DNA from: JAGWJU01 sp035533295
GTDB lineage: Bacteria > Elusimicrobiota > Elusimicrobia > UBA1565 > UBA9628
Direction of reading: 5' to 3'
DNA length: 13,760 nucleotides
Assembly: GCA_035533295.1 (NCBI GenBank)
Contig: DATLUA010000060.1
Span: forward strand, 1 to 13,760
Position 1 is the stretch's first letter, and every line of letters begins with the position of its first letter. Shown in pieces: positions 1 through 13,760 of the stretch. The notes beneath the pieces are model-generated. The model was given only the letters and a program-made list of their open reading frames with translations. It searched no databases and was not told the DNA's origin. The position numbers and the translations under genes are program-made.

Positions 1-312
<312 letters not shown>

Positions 313-339
313 AAGTTCCGGTGGTCTCCTCTTTCTTTG

Positions 340-2439
340 TTATCTCTGCGTCGCCATGGCGGCGGCGTTCTTCTCGACGATGGCCCGAAGAATGTTGCCG
401 GGCACTTCCTCGTAGTGGCTGGGCTCCATGGTGAATGAGGCTCGGCCCTGTGAAATCGATCGCACGACCGTCGCGTAGCCGAACATCTCGGACAGCGGCA
501 CGGTGGCACGGACGAATTTTAAATGCCCGCGATCGCCCATGTCCTGCACCTTGGCGCGCCGGGAATTCAGGTCCCCGATGACGTCGCCCATGTACTGCTC
601 GGGCGTGATGGCCTCGAACTTCATGACGGGCTCCAGAATGGTTGGGTTGGCTTTTTTGCAGCCCGAGCGCAGCGCCATGGCGCCCGCGATCTTAAAGGCC
701 ATTTCCGACGAGTCCACCTCGTGGAAAGAGCCGTCGACCAGCGTCACCTTGATGTCCACGATGGGGTATCCCGCCAGCGCGCCGCCGCCCAAAGCCTCGC
801 GCACGCCCTTTTCCACGGCCGGGATGAACTCGCGGGGAATGCGCCCCTGCTTGATTTCGCTGACGAACTCGAAGCCCTTGCCCATTTCCTGCGGCTCGAT
901 ATCGATAATGCAGTGCCCGTACTGGCCGCGTCCGCCCGACTGGCGGATGAACTTGCCCTCTTCCTGGATTTTCTTCTTGACCGTTTCCTTGTAGGCCACC
1001 TGGGGATTGCCCACGTTGGCCTGCACGTTGAACTCGCGCTTCATGCGGTCGACGATGATTTCCAAGTGCAGCTCGCCCATGCCGGAGATGATGGTCTGGC
1101 CGATTTCTGGGTCGGTCTTGATGCGGAAAGTCTGGTCTTCCTCGGCCAGGCGGCTCATGGCGTTAGCCATCTTTTCCTCGTCGGCCTTGCTCTTGGGCTC
1201 GATGGCGATGGAGATGACGGGCTCGGGGAAGGTGATTTGTTCCAGGACCATCGGGTGATCCTCGGAGCACATGGTGTAGCCCACGCGGGCGTTCTTCAAG
1301 GCCACGGTGGCCGCGATTTCCCCGGCGTGAACCTCCTTGATTTCCTCGCGCTGGTTGGCGTGCATGCGCAAAATGCGGCCCACGCGCTCACTGTTGCGGT
1401 TGTTGCCGATCATGATGGTGTCGCCGGTCTTGAACGTGCCGGAATACACGCGGAAGAAAATGAGCCTGCCGACGTAAGGGTCGGTCTGAATCTTGAACAT
1501 CAGGGCTGAGAACGGCTCCTTGTCGTCCGGCTTTCTCTCGCAGGGCTCCCCGGTCATGGCGTCGGTGCCCGTGGCCGGCGGAACGTCCAGCGGCGAGGGC
1601 AGATAGTCGCAGACGGCGTCCAACATGGGTTGCACGCCCTTGTTTTTGTAGGACGAGCCGCACAGGACCGGGAAAATCTTGGACTGCAGAACGCCTTTGC
1701 GCAGAATCTTTTTAAGCTCGGCGGGCGTAAACTTGTGATCTCCGTTCAAGTAACGCTCCATCATGGCGTCGTCGAACTCGACGATTTTCTCGACCATTTT
1801 CTCGCGGTACTCGCCGGCCTGGGCCTTCATCTCCTCGGGAATATCAACAACATCCCACTTGGCGCCCAGCTCCTCGCCCCGCCAAATCAGCGCCTTCATT
1901 TCGATCAGATCAACCAGGCCCGCGAAGTCGGACTCGGAGCCGATGGGCAGTTGGATGGGACACGCATTGGCGCCCAGCATTTTGATGATGGAATTGTAGG
2001 ACATGAGAAAATCAGCGCCCATGCGGTCCATCTTATTGATATAGGCGATGCGCGGCACGCGGTACTTGTCGGCCTGGCGCCAGACGGTCTCCGACTGAGG
2101 CTCGACGCCCTGCACGCCGTCGAAGCACACCACCGCGCCGTCCAAAACGCGCAGCGAGCGCTCCACCTCGGCCGTGAAGTCCACGTGTCCGGGGGTGTCG
2201 ATGATGTTGATCTGGCAGTCGCGCCAGCGGCAGAAGGTCGCCGCCGCGGTAATCGTGATGCCGCGCTCGCGCTCCTGGGGCATCCAGTCCGTGGTCGTGG
2301 CGCCCTCGTGCACCTCGCCGATCTTGTGGATGCGGCCGGTGTAGTAGAGGATGCGCTCCGTGGTCGTGGTCTTGCCCGCGTCGATGTGCGCGATAATGCC
2401 GATGTTGCGGACCTTCTCCAGCGCGGATTCTCTAGCCAT
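340..2439 (-). CDS. fusA: Elongation factor G (translocation GTPase)
   Basis: EF-G drives tRNA-mRNA translocation after peptide-bond formation and, with RRF, ribosome recycling. The 699-residue length is typical of a full five-domain EF-G. The G domain shows the P-loop AHIDAGKT (residues 17-24), RERGITI with Thr62, DTPGHVDF (81-88, with catalytic His85) and NKMD (135-138). Further on come SGMGELHLEI in domain III, the domain IV loop SGGRGQYGH, and the domain V end segment near PLSEMFGYAT. The ATG lies 3 bases after the rpsG stop codon, which suggests translational coupling. The gene follows rpsL and rpsG in the classic str order and precedes tuf. It looks like the canonical fusA rather than the fusA2 paralogue, since the motifs are complete and the context is the str operon. 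Confidence 0.98.
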   Translation of the reverse strand: MARESALEKVRNIGIIAHIDAGKTTTTERILYYTGRIHKIGEVHEGATTTDWMPQERERGITITAAATFCRWRDCQINIIDTPGHVDFTAEVERSLRVLDGAVVCFDGVQGVEPQSETVWRQADKYRVPRIAYINKMDRMGADFLMSYNSIIKMLGANACPIQLPIGSESDFAGLVDLIEMKALIWRGEELGAKWDVVDIPEEMKAQAGEYREKMVEKIVEFDDAMMERYLNGDHKFTPAELKKILRKGVLQSKIFPVLCGSSYKNKGVQPMLDAVCDYLPSPLDVPPATGTDAMTGEPCERKPDDKEPFSALMFKIQTDPYVGRLIFFRVYSGTFKTGDTIMIGNNRNSERVGRILRMHANQREEIKEVHAGEIAATVALKNARVGYTMCSEDHPMVLEQITFPEPVISIAIEPKSKADEEKMANAMSRLAEEDQTFRIKTDPEIGQTIISGMGELHLEIIVDRMKREFNVQANVGNPQVAYKETVKKKIQEEGKFIRQSGGRGQYGHCIIDIEPQEMGKGFEFVSEIKQGRIPREFIPAVEKGVREALGGGALAGYPIVDIKVTLVDGSFHEVDSSEMAFKIAGAMALRSGCKKANPTILEPVMKFEAITPEQYMGDVIGDLNSRRAKVQDMGDRGHLKFVRATVPLSEMFGYATVVRSISQGRASFTMEPSHYEEVPGNILRAIVEKNAAAMATQR

Positions 2440-2442
2440 GGA

Positions 2443-2922
2443 CTACCACCGGTAATGGGCGAAGGCCTGGTTGGCCTCGGCCATCTTATGCGTATCTTCC
2501 CGCTTCTTGAAGGCGGCGCCCTCTTTCTTCGCGGCTAAAAGAATTTCATCGGCCAAGCACTCCGCGGAGGGCTTGCCGGTCTTGCCGCGAGTCGCGCCGA
2601 TGAGCCAGCGCATGGCCAGCGTGGACGAGCGCGGCTCCTGCACCTCGATGGGAACCTGGTAGGTGGCGCCGCCCACGCGCCGGGCCTTGACCTCCAAAAG
2701 AGGGCGGATGTTCTCGATGGCGCGGGTGAACACGCCCAGGGAGTCTTCCTTGGTCTTCTCTTTGACGATATCCAGCGCGTCGTACATGACGCGGAGCGCG
2801 GCGTGTTTCTTCCCCTGAAAATTCATCTTGTTGACGAAGCGGGAAATCAGCACGGAGCGGTATCTATGATCCGGCACCGGCAGTCCACGGCGATCCCTGG
2901 GTCTTAAACCTTTTCGAGGCAT
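2443..2922 (-). CDS. rpsG: 30S ribosomal protein S7
   Basis: S7 is a primary 16S rRNA-binding protein that nucleates assembly of the 30S head and lies next to the E-site tRNA and mRNA exit. The 159-residue product is close to the family length of about 156. It shows the expected features: a basic N-terminus beginning MPRKG, the segment NKMNFQGKKHAALRVMYDAL, RRVGGATYQVPIEV in the rRNA-binding beta hairpin, and the hallmark C-terminus KREDTHKMAEAN followed by FAHYRW. The ATG at 2922 is supported by a purine-rich AAGGAAGGA about 8 bases upstream, and the gene starts 24 bases after the rpsL stop. In E. coli S7 represses translation of its own operon, but no equivalent RNA site is obvious in the short gap here. 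Confidence 0.98.
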   Translation of the reverse strand: MPRKGLRPRDRRGLPVPDHRYRSVLISRFVNKMNFQGKKHAALRVMYDALDIVKEKTKEDSLGVFTRAIENIRPLLEVKARRVGGATYQVPIEVQEPRSSTLAMRWLIGATRGKTGKPSAECLADEILLAAKKEGAAFKKREDTHKMAEANQAFAHYRW

Positions 2923-2946
2923 AGTTCGATTCCTTCCTTGACAATA

Positions 2947-3333
2947 TTAGGACTTGGCGGCTTCCTTGGGCCGCTTCGCACCGTAGAGAGAGCGCCCCTG
3001 CCTGCGCCCCTCGACTCCGGCCGCGTCCAAAACGCCGCGGATGATGTGGTAGCGCACGCCGGGCAGGTCCTTGACGCGGCCGCCGCGGATGAGAACGATG
3101 GAGTGCTCCTGGAGGTTGTGGCCCACGCCGGGAATGTAGCCGGTGACCTCGGTGCCGTTGGTCAGCTTGATGCGCGCGATTTTACGCAGGGCCGAGTTCG
3201 GCTTCTTGGGCGTGGTGGTCTTAACCTGGGTGCACACGCCCCGTTTTTGCGGGCAGGAATTCAGAGCCGGAGCCTTGGGCCTGCCTTTGATTTTAGTCCG
3301 TCCGATGCGGATGAGCTGATTAATGGTCGGCAT
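2947..3333 (-). CDS. rpsL: 30S ribosomal protein S12
   Basis: S12 sits at the decoding centre at the 30S-50S interface and controls decoding accuracy. The 128-residue product carries the conserved core PQKRGVCTQVKTTTPKKPNS and the loop GGRVKDLPGVRYH. Lys43 and Lys88, whose substitution gives streptomycin resistance in other bacteria, are both present, as is Asp89, the residue methylthiolated by RimO in E. coli, so nothing here suggests streptomycin resistance. The ATG at 3333 is preceded by AAGGAG that overlaps the last codons of rpoC, and the two genes are only 5 bases apart. rpsL is therefore likely coupled to the RNA polymerase genes, not driven by its own promoter. Confidence 0.98.
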   Translation of the reverse strand: MPTINQLIRIGRTKIKGRPKAPALNSCPQKRGVCTQVKTTTPKKPNSALRKIARIKLTNGTEVTGYIPGVGHNLQEHSIVLIRGGRVKDLPGVRYHIIRGVLDAAGVEGRRQGRSLYGAKRPKEAAKS

Positions 3334-3338
3334 AAATT

Positions 3339-7538
<4,200 letters not shown>

Positions 7539-7539
7539 C

Positions 7540-11616
<4,077 letters not shown>

Positions 11617-11622
11617 GCCGCA

Positions 11623-11627
11623 CCTCC
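11623..11627 (-). promoter_or_regulatory. Ribosome binding site fixing the GTG start of rpoB
   Basis: A perfect GGAGG lies 6 bases upstream of the GTG at 11616. This supports GTG as the true rpoB initiation codon. The strength of the site would compensate for the weaker start codon. Confidence 0.8.
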
Positions 11628-11656
11628 GAATACGCGCAGTCCCAGGCGACTAAAGC

Positions 11657-11684
11657 GGGCGCGTCCCCCACGGGGGGCGCGCCC
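11657..11684 (-). other. Strong GC hairpin in the rplL-rpoB gap, possible attenuator or processing site
   Basis: In the transcript a 7-bp stem GGGCGCG/CGCGCCC is followed by a C-A mismatch and a further 4-bp C/G stem closed by a small loop. Only three U residues follow it (GCTTTAG), so it is not a standard intrinsic terminator. In E. coli the same intergenic position holds a partial terminator and an RNase III site that lower rpoBC expression relative to the ribosomal proteins. A similar role is inferred here from position and stem strength alone. Confidence 0.55.
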
Positions 11685-11720
11685 GATCAAATCCAAACGC
11701 TCCGGCAAGAGCATCGCCGG

Positions 11721-12122
11721 CTATTTCAACTCGACGGTGGCGCCCGCCTCGGTGAGCTTCTTCTTCATCTCTTCGGCCTGGGCCTTGGCGACGCCGTCCT
11801 TGACGGACTTCGGCGCGGCCTCAACCAGGTCCTTGGCCTCCTTGAGGCCCAGTCCGGTCAATTCCCGCACCACCTTGATGACGCCGATCTTGTTGGCGCC
11901 GGCGCCGGTCAGAACGACGGAAAAATCCGTTTTTTCCTCGACGGGAGCGGCCGCTCCGCCCCCATGGGCGGCTCCGCCGGCGACGGCCATGGGAACGGCG
12001 GCCGCGGCCTTCACGCCGAACTTCTCCTCAACGGCCTTGACGAGCTCGGAAAGCTCCAAGACCGATAAATTCGCGATCGCGTCAACAATCTCTTCCTTGC
12101 CCAGCTTCGTCGCAGTAGACAT
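11721..12122 (-). CDS. rplL: 50S ribosomal protein L7/L12
   Basis: L7/L12 forms the flexible multi-copy stalk of the 50S subunit that recruits and activates the GTPases EF-G, EF-Tu, IF2 and RF3, two of which (fusA, tuf) are encoded downstream. The 133-residue product has an N-terminal dimerisation and L10-binding helix pair (KEEIVDAIANLSVLELSELV) and a flexible Ala/Gly-rich hinge at about residues 39-60. The globular C-terminal domain has the conserved GANKIGVIKVVRELTGLGLK and EAKDLVEAAPKSVKDGV, the factor-binding face. The hinge includes a Gly-Gly-Ala-Ala-His-Gly-Gly-Gly run and is somewhat longer than in the usual 120-125 residue proteins. The ATG has AAGGAG a few bases upstream. The gene lies 66 bases after rplJ, a gap that contains a structured RNA element. 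Confidence 0.98.
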   Translation of the reverse strand: MSTATKLGKEEIVDAIANLSVLELSELVKAVEEKFGVKAAAAVPMAVAGGAAHGGGAAAPVEEKTDFSVVLTGAGANKIGVIKVVRELTGLGLKEAKDLVEAAPKSVKDGVAKAQAEEMKKKLTEAGATVELK

Positions 12123-12140
12123 CTTGTTCTCCTTAAGCGT

Positions 12141-12180
12141 GGCAGCGCCCTCGCGGGCTTTATCCCCAAAGGGGACTGCC
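12141..12180 (-). other. Predicted three-way-junction RNA between rplJ and rplL
   Basis: Read on the minus strand, GGCAG (12180-12176) pairs with CTGCC (12145-12141) and encloses two hairpins. The first is CCCC-TTT-GGGG (12174-12164). The second is GCCC-GCGA-GGGC (12158-12147), capped by a GNRA-type tetraloop. All stem pairs are Watson-Crick. The element ends about 10 bases before the rplL Shine-Dalgarno sequence and has no U-tract, so it is not a terminator. A processing, stabilising or translational-control role for the highly expressed rplL is inference. Confidence 0.5.
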
Positions 12181-12188
12181 GGCCGTTT

Positions 12189-12743
12189 TTAAGCCGCGGC
12201 CGCGGCCGGTGTTTCCTTCTTTTTCTTGTCTTCCAAAGCGCTCAACGCCAGCACGAAGTCGCGGATGGGCGCCTGCAAAACGGAGGCGGCCTGGGCGCCG
12301 GAGGCATAGAGCACGCCCACGAACTTGGCCAGGAGCTCGGGCCTCGTGCCCAGCAGGGACAGCTTCTGGCACTCCGCCGTCGTCATCCACTTCTTGCCCA
12401 CATAGCCGGCTTTCACCTTGAAAACGGGAAACTGCTTGGCGAACGCCGCTAGGACTTTGGCCGCCGCGACCGGATCGTCGCCGTCGGCCGCCACCAGGCC
12501 CAGCGGGCCCCTTAGAAGCCCGGCATCGGCGCCGTCGATGCCCGCGCCCTTCAAGGCGTGGCGGAGCTGTGAGTTCTTGACCACGGAATAGCGCCCGCCC
12601 AGGGACTTCAACTTGCCGCGCAACTCATCCATCTCGACGAACTTCAGGCCCTGGTACTCAGTGAAAAAAAGGTGCTCGGCCTTGGTCAAGGAGCCCGAGA
12701 GCTCCTTGGCCTTCTCCTTTTTCTGGTTCTTCGTCAGCTTCAT
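12189..12743 (-). CDS. rplJ: 50S ribosomal protein L10
   Basis: L10 anchors the L7/L12 dimers to 23S rRNA at the base of the stalk. The 184-residue product has the family's N-terminal pattern: a basic leader KNQKKEKAKELSGSL, then FFTEYQGLKFVEMDELRGKL and the rRNA-binding-domain segment YSVVKNSQLRHAL. It also has a typical C-terminal helix, ending in a Lys run and a poly-Ala tail, that would bind L12 dimers. The ATG has GGGGAG upstream and begins 21 bases after the stop of the barrel gene. That leaves no room in the gap for its own promoter or for an L10-binding autoregulatory leader of the usual kind; any such leader would have to overlap the barrel gene. rplK and rplA, which normally precede rplJ, are missing. 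Confidence 0.97.
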   Translation of the reverse strand: MKLTKNQKKEKAKELSGSLTKAEHLFFTEYQGLKFVEMDELRGKLKSLGGRYSVVKNSQLRHALKGAGIDGADAGLLRGPLGLVAADGDDPVAAAKVLAAFAKQFPVFKVKAGYVGKKWMTTAECQKLSLLGTRPELLAKFVGVLYASGAQAASVLQAPIRDFVLALSALEDKKKKETPAAAAA

Positions 12744-12764
12744 GTCAAATCGCTCCCCAAAATG

Positions 12765-13589
12765 TCAAAACCTCAATGACAGCCCGCCGCCGTACTGAAA
12801 TCCACCGACATACGCCGCCTCCGCGAAAAGCCCCTCGTGATCAGAGGTCGGAATCCGCAGGCCAGCGACCGGCGCCAACGTGTCCCGAAAGCCTCCCGAA
12901 TGGCTGCCCAAGGTCGCGTCCTTCAAGTCCGCGTCGACCCGATACCACCTGACCCCGCCGTAGGGCTCGACCTTCCACCCGTCCAGCGGAAAAACATGGC
13001 TGGCTTCCACGCCCAACTGGTACTCCAAAAGCGTCAGCGTGTCGTTTACCGCAGACACATTGCCCGCGGAATCGTTCATCCTATCCAGCGGATACATCGC
13101 GCCGGAAAATCCGGCGTTAACCGCCACCGCCGGCGTGACGATGGTGTCCGGAAAAATCACGTCCTGCACGCCCAGCGAGAAAACCGGCCCCGCAGCCGCT
13201 CCGGAGTAATTCTGCGTCGCGTTCACGGCGGGAACACTCAGCGAATAATAGCCCGCCCCGACCGCCGCCGAATACTGGAATCCGTCCCAGGGCTGGTAAA
13301 CCGCCTTAATGAGACCCGCATCTCCGCTGCCATGCACAGAAAGAGTTCCCGACTGCCCGCAGGCAAAATTTACGCCGTTGGACGACTGGCACGACCCGCT
13401 TCCGCCGCTCAAGTTGAAATTCAAATTCTGATCCGAGACGCCTTGGTAATAAACCGAAAGCTGCCAGCTTCCCGGAGTTTCCTGTCGCGCCGTTTGCGCC
13501 AAAATCTGGGCGAAGAGTGGGCCGGCCGAAAAAAACAGCGCTCCCGAGAGCGCCGCCCCGACTACAACCCGCCCGTCGAACGATTTTAT
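12765..13589 (-). CDS. Predicted outer-membrane beta-barrel protein of unknown function, non-canonical start
   Basis: I do not recognise the family. Taking the AUA at 13589 as the start gives 274 residues. A signal peptide is clear: a short charged n-region (KSFDGR), a hydrophobic core VVVGAALSGALFF and a likely cleavage after Ala27 in SAGPLFA-Q. The mature part is rich in Gly, Ser and aromatic residues in alternating amphipathic stretches such as WQLSVYYQGV, FQYSAAVGAGYYSLSV, WKVEPYGGVRWYRVDADL and GLFAEAAYVGGFQYGG. It ends GLSLRF, a typical BamA-recognised C-terminal Phe signal. Cys67 and Cys77 lie in a predicted loop and could form a disulfide. The frame has no ATG or GTG near the signal peptide, and the only upstream TTG (13640) lies inside 5S rRNA. 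The barrel call is an inference from composition, signal peptide and C-terminus. The gene is out of place among ribosomal genes. Confidence 0.75.
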   Translation of the reverse strand: MKSFDGRVVVGAALSGALFFSAGPLFAQILAQTARQETPGSWQLSVYYQGVSDQNLNFNLSGGSGSCQSSNGVNFACGQSGTLSVHGSGDAGLIKAVYQPWDGFQYSAAVGAGYYSLSVPAVNATQNYSGAAAGPVFSLGVQDVIFPDTIVTPAVAVNAGFSGAMYPLDRMNDSAGNVSAVNDTLTLLEYQLGVEASHVFPLDGWKVEPYGGVRWYRVDADLKDATLGSHSGGFRDTLAPVAGLRIPTSDHEGLFAEAAYVGGFQYGGGLSLRF

Positions 13590-13597
13590 TTTTTTAT

Positions 13598-13602
13598 CCC
13601 CC
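13598..13602 (-). promoter_or_regulatory. G-run that may serve as ribosome binding site for the barrel gene
   Basis: A GGGGG run lies 8 bases upstream of the in-frame AUA at 13589-13587, a suitable Shine-Dalgarno distance although not a perfect GGAGG. The same homopolymer is a plausible site of a one-base length error: removing one G would put the ATG at 13629 in frame with the barrel protein. Confidence 0.35.
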
Positions 13603-13622
13603 GCGCTTAACGGCGCCCAAGG

Positions 13623-13760
13623 GGTCCATGAGACCGGCAACGACCTACTCTCCCAACGCCGAGATGGGCGTTAGTACCATCGGCCCTGGCAGGCTTAACT
13701 GCCGTGTTCGGAATGGGAACGGGTGTTTCCCTGCCGGAATTATCACCGATCTCATGGACC
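13623..13760 (-). other. Extended precursor stem around 5S rRNA
   Basis: The flanks GGTCCATGAGA (13760-13750) and TCTCATGGACC (13633-13623) are perfectly complementary over 11 bases and continue directly into helix I of the 5S rRNA. About 8 pairs lie outside the expected mature ends. Such a stem is typical of a precursor that is trimmed by a ribonuclease. The window ends exactly at the last paired base. Confidence 0.65.
13631..13752 (-). rRNA. rrf: 5S ribosomal RNA
   Basis: The minus strand contains the 5S hallmarks: CACCCGTTCCCATTCCGAAC, then ACGGCAGTTAAG, GCCGATGGTACT and GGGAGAGTAGGTC. The ends pair as helix I (AGATCGGTG with TGCCGGTCT, including wobble pairs). The size, about 118-122 bases, is normal, but the exact mature ends are estimated from base pairing. 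It lies upstream of and on the same strand as the ribosomal protein genes, presumably as the end of an rRNA operon whose 16S and 23S would lie beyond the window. No U-tract terminator is visible between it and the next gene. Confidence 0.95.

Noticed and set aside
11696..11720. CCGGC/GCCGG inverted repeat just after the rplL stop
   Set aside because: It has only five pairs with a nine-base loop and no U-tract. It is weaker than the hairpin downstream and likely to occur by chance at this GC content.
12741..12769. TTGACA at the end of the barrel gene as a -35 box for rplJ
   Set aside because: At 17 bases the next hexamer is ACATGA, which does not resemble TATAAT and overlaps the rplJ start codon.
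12837..13610. An Arg/Pro-rich 257-codon open frame on the plus strand opposite the barrel gene
   Set aside because: The minus-strand frame has a signal peptide, barrel-like strands and a C-terminal Phe signal. The plus-strand product has none of these and has a low-complexity, shadow-like composition.
13590..13618. A possible promoter TTGGGC with GATAAA between 5S and the barrel gene
   Set aside because: The -35 matches only three of six bases, and the start point would fall at or after the barrel start codon, so support is too weak.
13590..13626. CCCC/GGGG and GCGC/GCGC pairing after 5S rRNA as an intrinsic terminator
   Set aside because: In the direction of transcription it is followed by an A-rich run rather than U residues, and the stems are interrupted.

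Overview
The window is a bacterial core gene-expression cluster, all of it on the minus strand. In transcription order (right to left) it reads: 5S rRNA, a predicted outer-membrane beta-barrel protein, rplJ (L10), rplL (L7/L12), rpoB, rpoC, rpsL (S12), rpsG (S7), fusA (EF-G) and the first 104 codons of tuf (EF-Tu), which runs off the left edge. Base composition is GC-rich, roughly 60% by eye. The large open frames on the plus strand are GC-driven shadows of these genes.

The organism looks like a Gram-negative-type (diderm) bacterium. The beta-barrel protein has a signal peptide and ends in a BamA-type C-terminal phenylalanine signal. RpoC carries an E. coli-like insertion in the trigger loop, and RpoB carries an insertion at the E. 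coli SI2 position. The phylum cannot be fixed from the sequence alone. Elusimicrobiota or another less-studied diderm phylum is a low-confidence guess.

Region by region: 13623-13760 holds the 5S rRNA inside an unusually long terminal stem. 12765-13589 holds the barrel gene, which has no ordinary in-frame start codon and sits only about 42 bases after the 5S rRNA and 21 bases before rplJ. 7540-12743 holds the stalk proteins L10 and L7/L12 and the beta subunit, with structured RNA in both the rplJ-rplL and rplL-rpoB gaps. 1-7538 is very compact (gaps of 1, 5, 24, 3 and 27 bases): rpoC, the streptomycin-type operon rpsL-rpsG-fusA, and tuf.

The genes work together in transcription (rpoB, rpoC) and translation (L10/L12 stalk, S12, S7, EF-G, EF-Tu, 5S rRNA). 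The usual upstream partners secE, nusG, rplK and rplA are absent. The 5S rRNA and the barrel gene stand where rplA would normally be, which points to a rearrangement in this lineage. Almost everything else is conserved housekeeping. The points worth a second look are the barrel gene and its start, a roughly 100-residue insertion in RpoB, and the two intergenic RNA structures. I see no defence system, mobile element or CRISPR array, and there is no gene-free stretch longer than 300 bases.
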